Part shown: positions 1 through 11,468 of the stretch, piece by piece
Position numbering within the stretch: position 1 is the stretch's first letter
Layout: every line of letters begins with the position of its first letter
NCBI GenBank assembly: GCA_028753945.1
Contig: JAPNXP010000004.1
Span: 1,612,001-1,676,000 of the forward strand
Source: Hexactinellida sp. DTS-2022
Lineage: Eukaryota; Porifera; Hexactinellida
Reading direction: 5' to 3'
Length of the DNA: 64,000 bases
Program-made: the position numbers and the translations under genes
The notes under the pieces: generated by a model
The model's database searches: none
What the model saw: the letters and a program-made list of their open reading frames with translations, nothing else
Told to the model about the DNA's origin: nothing

Positions 1-150
1 TTTTAAAAAGTTGGATCAACTTGTTACTGATTTTTGTTGATTTTTAGTAATTAATTAATACAATTCTCCTTCCACCGATATCTTAACCACTTCCTAGTAC
101 TATATTTGACTTTGTTTCTCTTTAATAGTTAGATATTAAAAAATTTCTCA

Positions 151-1510
151 ATGCCGAACTGTTCTGCCCCTTGTTGTAGGGGTAATTATACCCCAGAAGA
201 GCGCGTCCCAGTTTTTAAACTTCCAGATGGTCCACCTGAGTTACGACATGCCTGGATACGTGCTCTCCATCGTGAGGATATTTCTGACCTCAAAATGGTG
301 TATGTGTGTGCTAAGCATTTTCCGAAGAAAGATATTCAATATTTTCATACGGTACCCAGAGGAGATGGCACATCCTATGAGGTCCCGCGAGGAAGACCCA
401 ATTTAAATCCTGGCGCTGCCCCTCTCTCCTTCTTGGTTGTCCGTCTTATTATTCCTCTACCCCTTCAATTAGAATCAAACGAACTCGGTTCTCTTACGAC
501 TCCAAAGAGGAAGATTTATTGAACCAAGCAACTAATCTCAGCTTGAGATCAGAGAACACAGAAATGGAGAAGTTTCGTGTTGGTTGTATACAAGAAATAC
601 GAGATAAGTTAGCTTTGATAACAATCCCAACTGACTGGTTAGTTTGGATTCAAACAGATAATTGTGTGAGATTTTTTTGCCTAAGATGGAAAATCATAAT
701 ATTTGTGCAGATGTTCCTCTTGAAATAAATTATTTTTTATCTGTGAACGGATATACATATGGGGAGTCCATTTCTCTCTCACTTATCTCTATCACTGATA
801 TTCGACAAATTGAAATGATGTTAACAGAGATTACTCTGAAACTTAGCTCTTCCCCTCAGAAGAAACATCCTCACCATATCTCTAAAGCAAAATAACATAT
901 AGAGGAGGCCATATGTAATCTATTAGATAGTGATGAAACAGAATCCAATTGTTCCGATTTGCCAAATTTACAATTTATTCTTGGCCAACTAGAGAATGTG
1001 GGTATTTACAAGAAGAGAAGGAGATATAATGTTATTTTCACTTTCCCAACTTTCAGAACATTAAGCTGGATTACTGTGTGTGTCCTGTTCAAGTTTACTC
1101 TGCATCTTTTAGTGATGTGCGTCTCCTCTATAATTTAATTTAGAGAAAGAATCCTTAGCTAAGTTAGCTCCTAGCTTGACTATCAACCTTGTTATCCTTC
1201 TGCTATTGAGCGCCAAAAGGTGAAACTTGTTTTGAAAGTATTCAACAAATTAACTGTTGCAGGTCTGAAGTTACAGAATGAACTCCGTAACCAAGAAGAC
1301 CGAAACAATACACACGACTTTGTTGAAATGCTTCTTCAAATTTGCGATTGCTAAATCGAGTTGTATATCTTGTGGTGTCTCTATTTTGACTATCCTAAAA
1401 AATCTTATTTTCACTTGCGCCAAATGTTTACTAGCTAACAAGGTTAAATATTATAACTCCGCTGTTGCATCTAAAGGTATGGAAAAGCGAAAACTGAAGA
1501 AGTTCTCACA
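151..1510 (+). pseudogene. P-element-like THAP transposase relic 1
   Basis: Decayed P-superfamily (THAP9-like) transposase gene. The first ~120 codons keep a C2CH THAP DNA-binding zinc finger: Cys4 and Cys8/9, the F-x-LP block at 22-25, Trp35, and V-C53-A-K-H56-F. A later segment at ~573-660 (EIRDKLALITIP) matches relic 3 at 28.3 kb. At 960-1040 the P-family block LPNLQFILGQLEN followed by KKRRRYN is readable. The catalytic middle is missing: at ~1135-1190 the sequence jumps to the late block YPSAIERQKVKLVLKVFNKL, so there is an internal deletion of several hundred codons. Several frameshifts and stops separate the pieces. No TIR or 8-bp duplication was found. Certain as to family, certain that it is dead. 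Confidence 0.85.
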
Positions 1511-1542
1511 TTAATGAAATACACCAGAAGGCTACTCTTCTA

Positions 1543-1578
1543 TTATTATTATTATTATTATTACAGTATTATTGTTAT
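1543..1578. repeat. (TTA)n microsatellite
   Basis: A run of TTA/ATT triplets just downstream of the P relic. Confidence 0.85.
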
Positions 1579-1805
1579 TTGAACCCACATTATTCTTTAT
1601 GTATTCTTATCGTTGAACATTGTTAAGTAAGCAATAAAGACTCAATAGAGAAAATCTATTAATTTACTAGAATTATTTATTATAACAGATTAATTTCTAA
1701 ATGAAGTTGAAAACATTGAACTGTGTAAATCACTTTCTCATCGTACACTACTTCATCCATGGAACATTTGATGGTAGGCCTTATATAAAGTAGGCTACGA
1801 TTAGG

Positions 1806-2528
1806 GTAATCTTTCTACTCCCTAATACAACATCAAAACTTCAGCCTCTAGATCTTGGGATAATCCAAAACTTTAAAGTTCATTATCGTCACTTGTTTCT
1901 GAGGCATGTTCTTGCCAAGATTGATGAATGTGAGACTGCATCTGATGTTACTAAATCTGTGAACATACTCATAGCAATCAAATGGGTTGCCAAGGCTTGG
2001 GACATGGTTAAATCTGAAACCATCTCGAAATGTTTTAGAAAGGCAGGAATACTGAGTCTTACACAAGATGTTATCAGTCGTGGTCTCAATGAAGATGAAG
2101 AAGATGATCCATTTTTGGAACAAGATAAATGTCTAAAGCTCCAGGATCTCATTGACAAGACTATACATGAAGGCTGTACTTTAAGCGAATATATAACTGG
2201 CGATGACGACCTACCAGTGTGTGCAAACCTGATTAATGAAAACTGGGAAGAGAACTTTCTGGCAGGTGTGGGACAATCTGAGCAAGCTATAGAAGATGAA
2301 GAGATAGATGACGATATATTGATTGAATAACCTACTGTTTTGAGCATGAATAGCTACAAGGAAGCAATAGTGGCATTAGAAAATGTTCAAGAGTTTCTGC
2401 AAAGCCGAGGGCATATGCAAGAGGCTGCATCAATTACTTCTACAATTGAGGCATGCGTTGAGTTCAGGGTCTCAGAATGCTCGCAGAAAAGTATTTGCGA
2501 CTACTTCTTAACTTTTATGCAGAATTAA
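1806..2528 (+). pseudogene. pogo/Tigger-type DDE transposase, C-terminal fragment
   Basis: Only the C-terminal part of a Tc1/mariner-superfamily pogo (Tigger) transposase remains. The reading frame opens with FLLPNTTSKLQPLDLGIIQN, the hallmark end of the DDE_1 domain, then KVHYRHLFLRHVLAKID and WVAKAWDMVKSETISKCFRK. It continues through an acidic tail to a helical C-terminus (SYKEAIVALENVQEFLQSRG). One in-frame TAA at 2328-2330 interrupts otherwise open sequence from 1809 to 2528, so the copy is fairly young. The helix-turn-helix and first catalytic Asp residues are absent. pogo-like terminal motifs follow at 2617-2645. The match to the DDE_1 end is strong; the exact subfamily is not assigned. 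Confidence 0.85.
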
Positions 2529-2555
2529 AGTTATGTAATAGATAATTTATTGTTA

Positions 2556-2841
2556 TATGGGGGCAACCTCCGAAATGCGACAACCTCCGAAGATCCGGCA
2601 CAAACGCTGCTCCCAAAAGTGTCGCAATTCGGAGGTTTACCTGTATAGGAATTCTTACACTAGTTGTGCAATGTACGAATTTTCATACATTCTACGGAAA
2701 TAATTTAGCGCAGCCACTAGCTGTATCTCAGAGGTGTCGCATTTAGGAGATTAACAGTATATTACTAGCGTAGGAAATCAATCGGTTGAAAGTGTTTGTG
2801 ACGCATCTCGGATATCTGACGCATTCGGAAGTTTACCTGTA
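2556..2841. repeat. Cluster of pogo-type terminal/subterminal repeats
   Basis: The motif GTCGCATTCGGAGGTTTACC, diverged and followed by TGTA, ends at 2645, 2761 and 2841. An inverted version (GGGGGCAACCTCCGAAATGC) starts at 2558. CTG|TA junctions at 2643/2644 and 2839/2840 look like element ends with TA target sites. This is probably the 3' end of the adjacent Tigger element plus one or two related MITEs. Confidence 0.6.
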
Positions 2842-3049
2842 TGACAATAATTAACATGGTCAGCTGTCCACCATCAAACTTCAAATGATATCAAGAGTGT
2901 TTTAGACATTTTACTAAACTAAATTATTACAATTATATAACAAATATACTATATTGGCTTATTTGTCAAATATTCTAGTAAAGCAAATATTATGAGAGGT
3001 ACATACATAATAATTAAGTAAATAAGGTGAGATAAAAGTTTTAAATATA

Positions 3050-4273
3050 TTATAATGGAGTGTCAGTTATTTTGTTGTTGTATAAATCGGACAAAATTAT
3101 ACATTCGCTATTACAGTTTGGTGAAGAACAATCATCTATGAGTTGGATAGAAGCATTACGGGCAAAAAACCAATTACCAAGTGCCATTGCATACGAGTAT
3201 CCCCCAATACGAGGACTTGAATTGAATGCGAGCAGATCAAGTGTATGATTAAGGCATGCAGGTAAGTATATTCCATCATATTTGCTAGATCTAGCTACTT
3301 GCTGCATAGAGAATATCATTTGTTGACCATAATAATCAATGTATTCTTTGGAAATTTTAGTATCCAATGGGCATCCCAAATAGCAAAAAATCTGATCGGA
3401 GTCGAACATATTTTCTGCAACAAATAATGGAGTTTTAATGTATTGGTACAAGTAGCCAACATTAGAAGGTCCGCATACCCAAGGTTTCAAATAATTATTT
3501 TTGGCACACATTCTATGTACATAACTATTGTATAAATTGTTGAGGTAAGGAGATGGTTGATTAGAAGGAGTCTGGTTTGTCCATTCAGAGAAGTTTAGTA
3601 ATAGCTGAGGATAAAACCAACCTCCTACAGGACTGACCTTCACTCTAGCGTAGTTGAGCCAATCAGAAATGTAATCCGAATGTTCTAAAGCTCCGACACC
3701 ACCTGTAGACACCCCAGATAGTAGTATATTTACTGCATTGGAGAGCTGATAATTATCAATGAGCATATTAATAACAGCAGTGAGAATATTGTGTCCAGAA
3801 AAATAAACACCCCATTCATTCGGTTCTGAATTCTGACCAGAAAAGAAATCACCGCTACAAGAAGGTATGAAGACCTTCATCCATGAGTAGAAGTCCGGGT
3901 TAAGGGATGGTGAAGAAGATAGAATAAAACTCTCATAGAGCCAGGGGGCCCAATAATTCGAAGACCCACTGCTAGTGTTTAAGCACTGTTTGCAGTCAAT
4001 TTCTGTAGCACAGTTAACATCTCCTCCTAAGAAAATTACCCATCGAGAGGAGTTTGATCCTGACTTGAAATAAAATCCGGATGGACTTCCGTCCAAACAA
4101 AGTGCACTACTTCTCTTCGCATATTCGGAAGAGAAAATAATCAAATCCATTGATAGTACTAACTTTTCTTGTTCGGATTCAAAACATATAACCCATTTCA
4201 AAGTTAGTGATACCAAGGTGGCTAATAAATAACATTTCAAGTGCCAAGAAGAAAATAAGAACAAAAACTTCAT
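3050..4273 (-). CDS. Secreted pectinacetylesterase/Notum-family hydrolase
   Basis: Single 407-codon open frame without introns. Residues ~10-31 form a hydrophobic signal peptide or signal anchor. The body matches the alpha/beta-hydrolase PAE family (plant pectin acetylesterases; animal Notum, a Wnt palmitoleate esterase): CLDGSPSGFYFKSG at 59-72, WVIFLGG near 78-84, and the nucleophile elbow G187-V-S189-T-G-G. A candidate acid is Asp291/Asp293 (FDSDQIF) and the base His343 (ACLNHT). Many Cys (30, 59, 88, 94, 97, 139, 256, 267, 297, 301, 340) and N-x-S/T sites fit secretion. The usual oxyanion block FLEGGGWC is degenerate here (FLGGDVNC). No flanking TE ends bracket it and it has no breaks, so this is the likely host gene. 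Substrate is unknown; it could act on sugar acetates or lipidated proteins. The absence of introns could mean retroposition or transfer. Confidence 0.8.
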   Translation of the reverse strand: MKFLFLFSSWHLKCYLLATLVSLTLKWVICFESEQEKLVLSMDLIIFSSEYAKRSSALCLDGSPSGFYFKSGSNSSRWVIFLGGDVNCATEIDCKQCLNTSSGSSNYWAPWLYESFILSSSPSLNPDFYSWMKVFIPSCSGDFFSGQNSEPNEWGVYFSGHNILTAVINMLIDNYQLSNAVNILLSGVSTGGVGALEHSDYISDWLNYARVKVSPVGGWFYPQLLLNFSEWTNQTPSNQPSPYLNNLYNSYVHRMCAKNNYLKPWVCGPSNVGYLYQYIKTPLFVAENMFDSDQIFCYLGCPLDTKISKEYIDYYGQQMIFSMQQVARSSKYDGIYLPACLNHTLDLLAFNSSPRIGGYSYAMALGNWFFARNASIQLIDDCSSPNCNSECIILSDLYNNKITDTPL

Positions 4274-4925
4274 AATAATTCACAAGTAGGATAAATCAAT
4301 TGACATTAAGTATAATTAAATATACTTTTAAAAGAATCGATACATAAAGGAACATCTGGCATTTCCAATATTTCCTAATACATATGACTACCGAATGAAA
4401 AGGAAACCTTAAATCAAGAACTAGAAAGATCATTTTAACAAAGAGAGACACTGATAATTAAAGAATGAGATATCGTAGAAGAGAATAAATTTGCAATTCA
4501 AAGCTGTTTAGTTTAAAAGGGTATGGATAACAAACAGAATGACAGAATGACATTACAGTTGCATGCGAGATCAAGTGAGATAATATAACCGAGAAGAACC
4601 CCTACATACAACATTGTACCTATAATATTTCATTGGTTAACATACTTTGTAGGTCATTGGCATAATTAATATAGACTGATGACTAGTTTCCACAAAAACA
4701 TTAGTTCTAATTAATTTAGTCAAGTACTAATTCATTAACTAGTAGATATCATTTGGTATAAAATGCATATTTATAAATTAGTATTATCTATACGTATACG
4801 TATATAGTATATATTAAAAATACAATTGTTCTGGACGTGTATCCTTATGGATACATACCTATTCTTATGGTGCAGCTGAAGTTTAATAAACTATTAATTA
4901 ATAAGATAATATTAATCACCCAAAA
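4274..4925. other. Gene-free AT-rich stretch upstream of the hydrolase gene
   Basis: Divergent upstream side of the minus-strand hydrolase gene. It must hold the promoter, but no core motif stands out above the AT-rich background. A short palindromic run of TATACGTATACGTATATA lies at 4789-4806. Confidence 0.4.
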
Positions 4926-4929
4926 AATT

Positions 4930-5127
4930 ACATTGTGTAACATTTTTCTATATTATGAGTGATATATTGAGGGTAAGGCCGCGAAGCGGCAGTTAATTAT
5001 GTTGCGTAGTATATAACACTAATGAACAAAGGTCGCGAAGCGACTTTTGTGAGAGTGATGCGTCGCGAAGCGACCGAGACCGAAGGACTCGTATTATACA
5101 CAGATCCTTGCGTTTTAATAGTATAGA
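4930..5127 (-). mobile_element. Helitron 5' end fragment
   Basis: Read on the minus strand from 5127 it begins TCTATACTATTAAAA, the 5' terminus shared by the Helitrons at 10405, 36875 and 38358, preceded by the expected A. It then carries repeated GTCGCTTCGCGAC hairpins. The 3' end was not found. Confidence 0.65.
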
Positions 5128-5216
5128 TAAAGAATTGCCTATGATCCCTGTTTGGGGTCAATAATTACATTTTGACACAATATCTCTTATAGTTCGTGTC
5201 AAATAATTACGATGTA

Positions 5217-5389
5217 CAGTAGAACCTCGTTCGTACGAACACGATTTTTCGGAATCCCGATTAATAGGAACACTATTTCAGTCCCCTTGAAAGCCTTTTC
5301 TATACAAATCATATTGGTTAATTTGAATTCGGATAAGGCGAAAGCATTTGACGGGCCCCTGGTGTTCGTACTAAGGAGATTCTACAGGG
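5217..5389. mobile_element. pogo/Tc1-type MITE (173 bp)
   Basis: Begins CAGTAGAACCTCG and ends with the imperfect inverse (TCTACAGG), flanked by TA on both sides (5215-5216, 5390-5391). Inner ends GTACGAACAC / GTGTTCGTAC pair. Confidence 0.7.
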
Positions 5390-5448
5390 TATTTGAATTA
5401 TACACAAATGAAGCACTTTTGTTGAGTACAATAAGCTTATTAAATATA

Positions 5449-5708
5449 CCGTATTTACTCGAATAGTAGCCTAGGCGATTATTGTTTTTTACTCCATTTT
5501 TCGACAAATAATTTTGAGCAATTTTCTAGAATATCACATTTTATTACGATTTAATTATGATAATCGGTTGATAATCGTATTATGAGTTATATTAGATGTA
5601 AATGTTTACTCCGGGTAGCAGTAATAAATTTTTATTTGCTACTTTAGGGGGGCGATTATTGGAGGTAGGCGATGATTCGAATAGAGGCTACTATTCGAAT
5701 AAATACGG
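5449..5708. mobile_element. TA-flanked MITE (260 bp)
   Basis: Terminal inverted repeat CCGTATTTACTCGAATAG at the left, its inverse at the right (ends at 5708), with TA at 5447-5448 and 5709-5710. Part of it (5603-5700) recurs inverted at 10262-10370. Confidence 0.75.
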
Positions 5709-6982
5709 TACATACATTTTATATTGGGTAATGAAGATTAACACTGTAATATATTTCATGAAAATAATTGCTTTTATACTATTTATAAAATAAAAATCTG
5801 CCCTAATGAAAATCTAGATTTGTAAGATTTATGCTATGAACCCTGTTAATTAATTTATAATGTTGTTTGATTTCACACAAGAGTAGTACAGTACATATTG
5901 GATATAGTGATAATGGTGGGGACATCTGATTTGTGGCCAAATTATCACTATACCCATTATATCACTATATCCACTGTATCACCGCATCTAATATATGACT
6001 GTATACATTATCAATACTTATATTCTGAAAAGAATAATCAAATTCCTTATCAAATTCAAGTGGTAACGATATTTATACTGTAAAATATAAAATTATGGGG
6101 TCCAAGGAAGGTCAAAAATCCAATATTCTTGTGTAATCTGTACACAAATTATCACTATATCCAATAATGATATGACTATAACCAATAAAAATTTTATGGG
6201 ATTTGCTCGGGGACGCACCTAAAGCTGCAAAATTGTCACTATCTATATATATAAAGTAGTAGGTTTGTCTGTGTGTCTGTCTGTCCTCACATCTCCACGA
6301 GAGTTCACAACAGATCTGAACCAAAATTTGCATGCCATCTAGAAGTTATCCCACCACCATGAATAAGGAGTTTTTAAGAGATATTTACATTCCTCGCGAA
6401 GTTAACTCAAAATATGTGATTTTATTGCCACCTTCCCATACATTTCAATGGGAATTATCAAAAGTTCACAGTGCTGCTAGAAAAACATTTCAAACGTGCA
6501 ATCTAGGTTTTAGTGTATGAGGAATCCAAATATGATATTTTAAAGTCAATAGAATGCATAATTTGCAACCACATGCATATTTTCACACTTTGCGAGGGTA
6601 CCGACCTTGACCTATCAGAATGCAGAGTTCTCACATTATTCTGACTCGAGTTTTATTGGTCTATAATTAAATGGGTCAATTGTGTATGAAAGAAAACAAC
6701 AATTCAATGTCCCTCGCTATAGCTGACATATATAATTTAACCAATAAAATTTCAGCTTGCATTGAGTTGTCAATAGTCTCATCGTCCCGTAATATTAATA
6801 CAACTGTGTACAATGTTTTTAACATATTTCACATTTCACATCCGTTATATTACATATCCGTCATATTACACTACACATCCGTCATATTTCAAATCATAAA
6901 AAATGCCACTAAAGAAACGTTCGCATGTGTCCAACGATTCCAAAACAAGATGCAATACAGCAGGAAAGCGACTAAAACGAGA

Positions 6983-7290
6983 CAACGAATGCGAGGAGCA
7001 GAGACACCTGCGCCTCGAAAGAGATATAACAGCTACTGCAGCTATTCGTAGCAACGAATCGGAAGAGCAGAGACACCTGCGCCTCGAAGAGATAGAACAG
7101 CTACTGCAGCTATTCGTAGCAACGAATGCGAGGAACAGAGAGAACTGCGCCTCGAAAGAAAAAGAAAAGCTACTGCATCAATTCGTAGCAACGAATGCGA
7201 GGAATAGAGACACCTGCGCCTCGAAAGAGATAGAACAGCTACTGCATTAATTCGTAGCAACGAATCGGAAGAGCAAAGACAATCCCGCAT
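6983..7290 (+). repeat. 69-bp coding tandem repeat in Helitron N-terminus
   Basis: About 4.4 copies of a 69-bp (23-codon) unit encoding variants of NESEEQRHLRLERDRTATA with Arg/Glu-rich helices. One copy is a base short, so the frame changes within the array. Helitron replicases of animals and oomycetes commonly carry such E-x-x-R-x-x-R-L repeats near the N-terminus. Confidence 0.8.
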
Positions 7291-8690
7291 TCAAACACAA
7301 AGGACAACTTCTGCATCCTCTAGATCCAAGAAGTACGAAGATCTTATTCATATTGCCTTCAGCTACCATGCCAGTACTGGCGATTATGACCATCCAGCTC
7401 TGCAAATCAATTCAATGGTAGAAATTTGCAACTTTTGTAAGGCAAAAAAATTCGAGGGAGATACTCTAGGCATCTGCTGTTCTGGAGGTAAAGTGAGCTT
7501 GGAACCATTCCCTGCACCGCCACCACTACTCCATGAACTGCTCTCTGGAGAAGAATCCCCGCCAAGTCGGCCAGAGGGTGGTACTCCCAGCAACTTACAC
7601 AGGTGGACCGAGGTACATGCATGAAAAACAGAGCGATGCCATGCCCTACGTCAGACGCATGGGACGCGCGGACTTATTCATTACTATGACATGTAATCCA
7701 AAGTGGCCCGAGATTGTGGGCAACCTGCTGCTTGGCCAGAAGTCCCAGGATAGGCCAGACTTAGTGGCCAGGGTGTTTCGACAGAAGCTAAGAAAAATGA
7801 TTACCTTACTCAAGAAGGGCGCCTTCGGCAAAGTACAGGCATGGCTTTATTCAATCGAGTACCAAAAACGTGGACTTCCTCATGCTCATATCCTGACCTG
7901 GCTGTACCCGGAGGAAAAAACAAGGTGTGTTAATTACTCAAAAATTTTTGAAATCTAAAAATTGACAACTTTTAGGATGTTGATTCTATATAATTTCATG
8001 TAGGCCCGAAGAAATAGACCTGGTTATTACTGCAGAGATACCCGATAAGTACGAAGATATAACACTACACAAGATGGTCCTCTCACACATGATACACGGT
8101 CCATGCGGCGCTCTAAACAGGAACTCACCCTGCATGGTTGACCGACAGTGCACCAAGGGATTCCCAAAGCAGTTCCTCGAATGCACAGAACAAGGAAATG
8201 ACAGCTATCCCAAATATCGCCGCCGCGAGCCAGAAGATTGTGGCAGGACAGGAAACATAATGATGCGCCAGGATGGCAAACAGGTAGAGCAGGAGGTCAC
8301 CAACCAGTGGGTAGTACCATACAATCCCTTCCTACTGCGCCAGTTTAACTGCCACATCAACTTGGAGACCTGCAGCAGCATTAACAGTATTAAATATGTC
8401 CTAAATATATCACGAAGGGAACGGGCCAGGCGGTATTCCAACTGCACAACACCGAGCAGGGGGACAACCAACAGCAAACAACCCAGTCCAAGGCAGTGGA
8501 CGAGATCGCCCAGTTCCAGAATGCCAGGTATGTAGGAAGCAGTGAGGCAGCCTGGCGTATCCTTGAACATCCCACTCACGAACACTTCCCACCTGTGGTT
8601 GGCCTGGCAGTGCATCTGGAGAACGGCCAGAGGGTGATGTTCACCGAAGCTAACAATTCTAGGTACTGTCAGGTCAGGAAGCACGTAAAT
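7253..8690 (+). pseudogene. Helitron Rep (Helitron_like_N) fragment
   Basis: Rolling-circle replicase remnant. 7253-7580 reads as the N-terminal zinc-ribbon-like region (MVEICNFCKAKKF, then ICCSGGKVSLEP). It then jumps, by internal deletion and frame change near 7575, to the Rep domain: LPATYTGGPRYM, ADLFITMTCNPKWPEI, and the HUH nuclease motif GLPHAHIL. A GT..AG intron fits at 7925-8005, joining the segments around EEKTR|PEEIDLV. Downstream blocks LSHMIHGPCG and CTKGFPKQF follow. In the two-tyrosine region (~8390-8420) a one-base frameshift separates SIKYVL from KYITKG. The sequence stops near VMFTEANNSR (8667), before the SF1 helicase part. It cannot encode a working transposase. Confidence 0.85.
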
Positions 8691-9059
8691 TTTAACTTTC
8701 ATTTTTACAACACTAAGCCCCAATACTGGCAAATGATACCTCGAATATACAGTTATCTTCTGTACTTCCCAAGTGGTAATTCCACTAAAGAGGTACAGAT
8801 ATAACAAGTTCGTTGGAACATAATGATATTTTGTAGGAACTACCAAGAAGCCTTTTTGTGGCGGAGGGCGGCGCTTCGGCTATTAGTAATACTATCAATA
8901 ACATATGTAAATATGATTATTACTTAAGACATCCCGTGAATTTGAATACCGCGGCGAAGCGCGGGTACTCGGCTTGTATCCAATATATCACTATATCCAA
9001 TATATCACTATATCCAATATCACTATATCTATTATGTACTGTATAATGCAGGGTATAGG

Positions 9060-10404
9060 GGTACAACTATACAATTATGAATAACAATTAATTAAAAAAT
9101 ATCACACTCCTAAGTAAATTAAGAAAAATGATTCTGAAAGACAAAATAAGATCTTACACTTTCAACAATTTGAATTCAAGATCTTTGAAATGAGTTTCAT
9201 TAACGATGATAAAAGTCAAAATATCCATCCTTGAGTACGAGGTATGAAAAATCACAAGCTTCCATCAACTCAACTTCCTGTATTGAGTCATTGTCTCCTC
9301 GCAAACAATCTCAACCAGTGTTCTAAGGATTTTTTCGGGGGATCCCCCGAAAATTACGCATTTTCCCCTATATCGCGAAAAAATCAAGGTCCCCGAAAAT
9401 TAGAGGGTATTAAGCCACCAATTTGGTATAAATAAATTGATTCTTCTACTCAAAATCTATATTATTAATACTCGATTGTTGGGTGCGTGTGTGTGTGTAA
9501 TAGAAACCGCATTTATATATGAGATATAAATTAACTTCTAAATGTTATAATAGGTAACAGGTATGAACACGAATTTCGCATTTATAAATATATAATATGA
9601 ATGGTTGTTGTTGTTGTTTACACAAATATGTAAACAAAATAATGAAAATTTAAAATTAGCCTAGAAGTTAGAACTACAACAAATATTTACTAGCTATATA
9701 ATCAATGTTTCAGTGTGGAGTAAGGCTGCGTAGCGGCCGTCAACTTGAGGTGCGTAGCACCTATCTGTCGCAAAGCTACCGAGATCCAAGGGCTCGTATT
9801 ATATAAATATCGTTTCAAAAGTGAAAATAACTTTTGGAATTGTTTGCCCCCCGAAATTTTGGCGAAACTCCCGGTCAGAAGTCCTGCGCCCCGAAAATTG
9901 ATCTCAACCCAAACAAGATCATCCTTGCTTAGTTCCGAAGCAACTACATCTCTTAGAAAGGTATTCATTTTTGGTCTTGTGTTGGCATTTGCAGGAGCCA
10001 GGTGTGTCTAGATTCAACTCGAACCCCAGTTAGTATCCGTATCCAGAGCCTCAAGTAAAAGAGGATCATGGAGGCTCGCGCTTTTTTAAGCTCCAATTTC
10101 AAGTTATTTTGGGACAAATAGCGCTTTCATCGGTTCGGTGAATAATACCTTACGACCCGGTCCACTCCTACCACCTGCGAATCTTGTAAATTGACAATAA
10201 TCGTCTCAGAGTAAAAAAAGATTTATTAAGAAAGTTTCAATGTATTTTAAACATCTAGAAAAGGAATGTGTCCACCGAGCCCCTATTCGAATAATCGCCT
10301 ACCTCCAATAATAGCCCCCCAAATTAGCGAACACAAATTTATTACCGGACCCTGAGTAAATTTATTTAACTAATATTAGTCGCATCACGATTATCAACAG
10401 ACTA
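9060..10404. other. Gene-free repeat debris
   Basis: 9322-9420 is a CCCCGAAAATT-rich stretch. 9580-9660 resembles the dispersed repeats at 22860-23100. 9715-9812 (minus) resembles internal Helitron sequence at 4975-5100. 10262-10370 is an inverted relative of 5603-5700. No supported coding region. Confidence 0.45.
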
Positions 10405-10916
10405 TCTATACTATTAAAACACAAACGTTTATACATATATGTACATATACGTATATATTTGTTTGTATGTTCCGAGTCGATTGAAGAGTGGAGTGGATGG
10501 TTTCCAAATGTGAATTTTGGCATATAGGGGTAACTTTTGGCACCCGCCAACAAGTTGAGGTTTCGACTCAAAATTTATAGCACCTCGACAAGTTATGACG
10601 TCATTGTCACATTTCGAGAACCCTGAAAATTCTCTTAAAACCACACATAATTCGGGCCATCTAAGACAAAATCTGAAAATTTCATAAATCATGTACATTA
10701 ATGATGCGGGCAAGTTGGTGACACCAGATTACCAATATCCTTACTCATTGTCGCATGATGACGTATTTACTAAATTCTCATTGTTTATTTGACTATTTTA
10801 GGCCTATTTACGCTTTATAATCAATGTTAGAAGTATGGAAACCACACACCAACCGCAAATCGGTTGGTGTGTGTTGTATTCTGCCGCGAAGCGACCTAGC
10901 AAGCGAAGCGCGCTAG
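10405..10916 (+). mobile_element. Non-autonomous Helitron (512 bp)
   Basis: Complete copy: TCTATACTATTAAAAC at the 5' end preceded by A, subterminal palindrome at ~10847-10880 (ACACACCAACCG...CGGTTGGTGTGT), then GCGAAGCGCGCTAG followed by T. No coding capacity. Related copies: 36875-37576, 38358-38775, 49514-49913, fragments at 14008-14070 and 33570-33678. Confidence 0.9.
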
Positions 10917-11468
10917 TATGTATTAAAAGCCATACCTATCGTTAAACTAACTTCGAATATTGTGAGTGATGGTATTCTCAATTGCCTAGAAGTTTTGAAT
11001 GAATCCCATTTCTCTCCTTGGGCAGTTATTTTCGATAATCATCAGACGAACATCGATTCTTTTAAACACCTAATATAATCTGATCCTATTGCCAACAAAA
11101 AAATTTGTATGTCCAATCCGAATAACTTCCGAGTAATTTACCTGTTTTATGACACTGTTCATCTGCTCAAAAATATCCCACAGTGGGAATTTTCAAGGGT
11201 GTAAGTGCAAATAGGAAAAGTATGCTAGATAGACTCTAATGAAGTATTATTGACATATGCAGTACCCGGACAAAAGTATTCGACCACCCAACATTTCCCC
11301 AATGAAAATAGTATTAAAGTAGGCCTAATAATATTTTTTGATGTATTTCAGATTGCTTGCAAATTGAATAAATAATAATTCAGATGAAATCATCATCAAA
11401 TGGCAACATGTGCCACCTGTTCCCATCTCTCCTATAGTTGCAATTTAGGAAAAGTGGTGCATAGTGGC

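Larger units (their letters stand above)
6242..8974 (+). mobile_element. Helitron with decayed replicase (2.7 kb)
   Basis: Starts TCTATATATATAAAG and ends with the GC hairpin CCGCGGCGAAGCGCGGGTAC plus TCGGCT, a typical Helitron 3' hairpin whose final CTAG has lost its last bases. The paralogous MITE at 31632-32071 gives the empty site and places the insertion between A6241 and T8975, matching the known A^T target. The interior holds a leader, a 69-bp tandem repeat and the Rep pseudogene. No helicase region remains. Confidence 0.85.
5889..9041. mobile_element. Pogo-type MITE split by a Helitron
   Basis: Left half 5889-6241 and right half 8975-9041 form one ~420-bp element. Its termini are CAGTACAT...GATATAGTGATA and the inverse ...ATGTACTG, flanked by TA at 5887-5888 and 9042-9043. 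An unsplit paralogue lies at 31632-32071 and shows the empty target site. Confidence 0.75.

Noticed and set aside
1889..2347. Minus-strand 152-codon Ser-rich open frame
   Set aside because: Antisense to the pogo/Tigger fragment.
4789..4806. Promoter or origin at the TACGTATACGTATATA run
   Set aside because: Similar alternating runs occur many times in this AT-rich window (e.g. 15280, 63960).
8205..8846. Minus-strand 213-codon open frame
   Set aside because: Antisense to the Helitron Rep fragment, no family resemblance.
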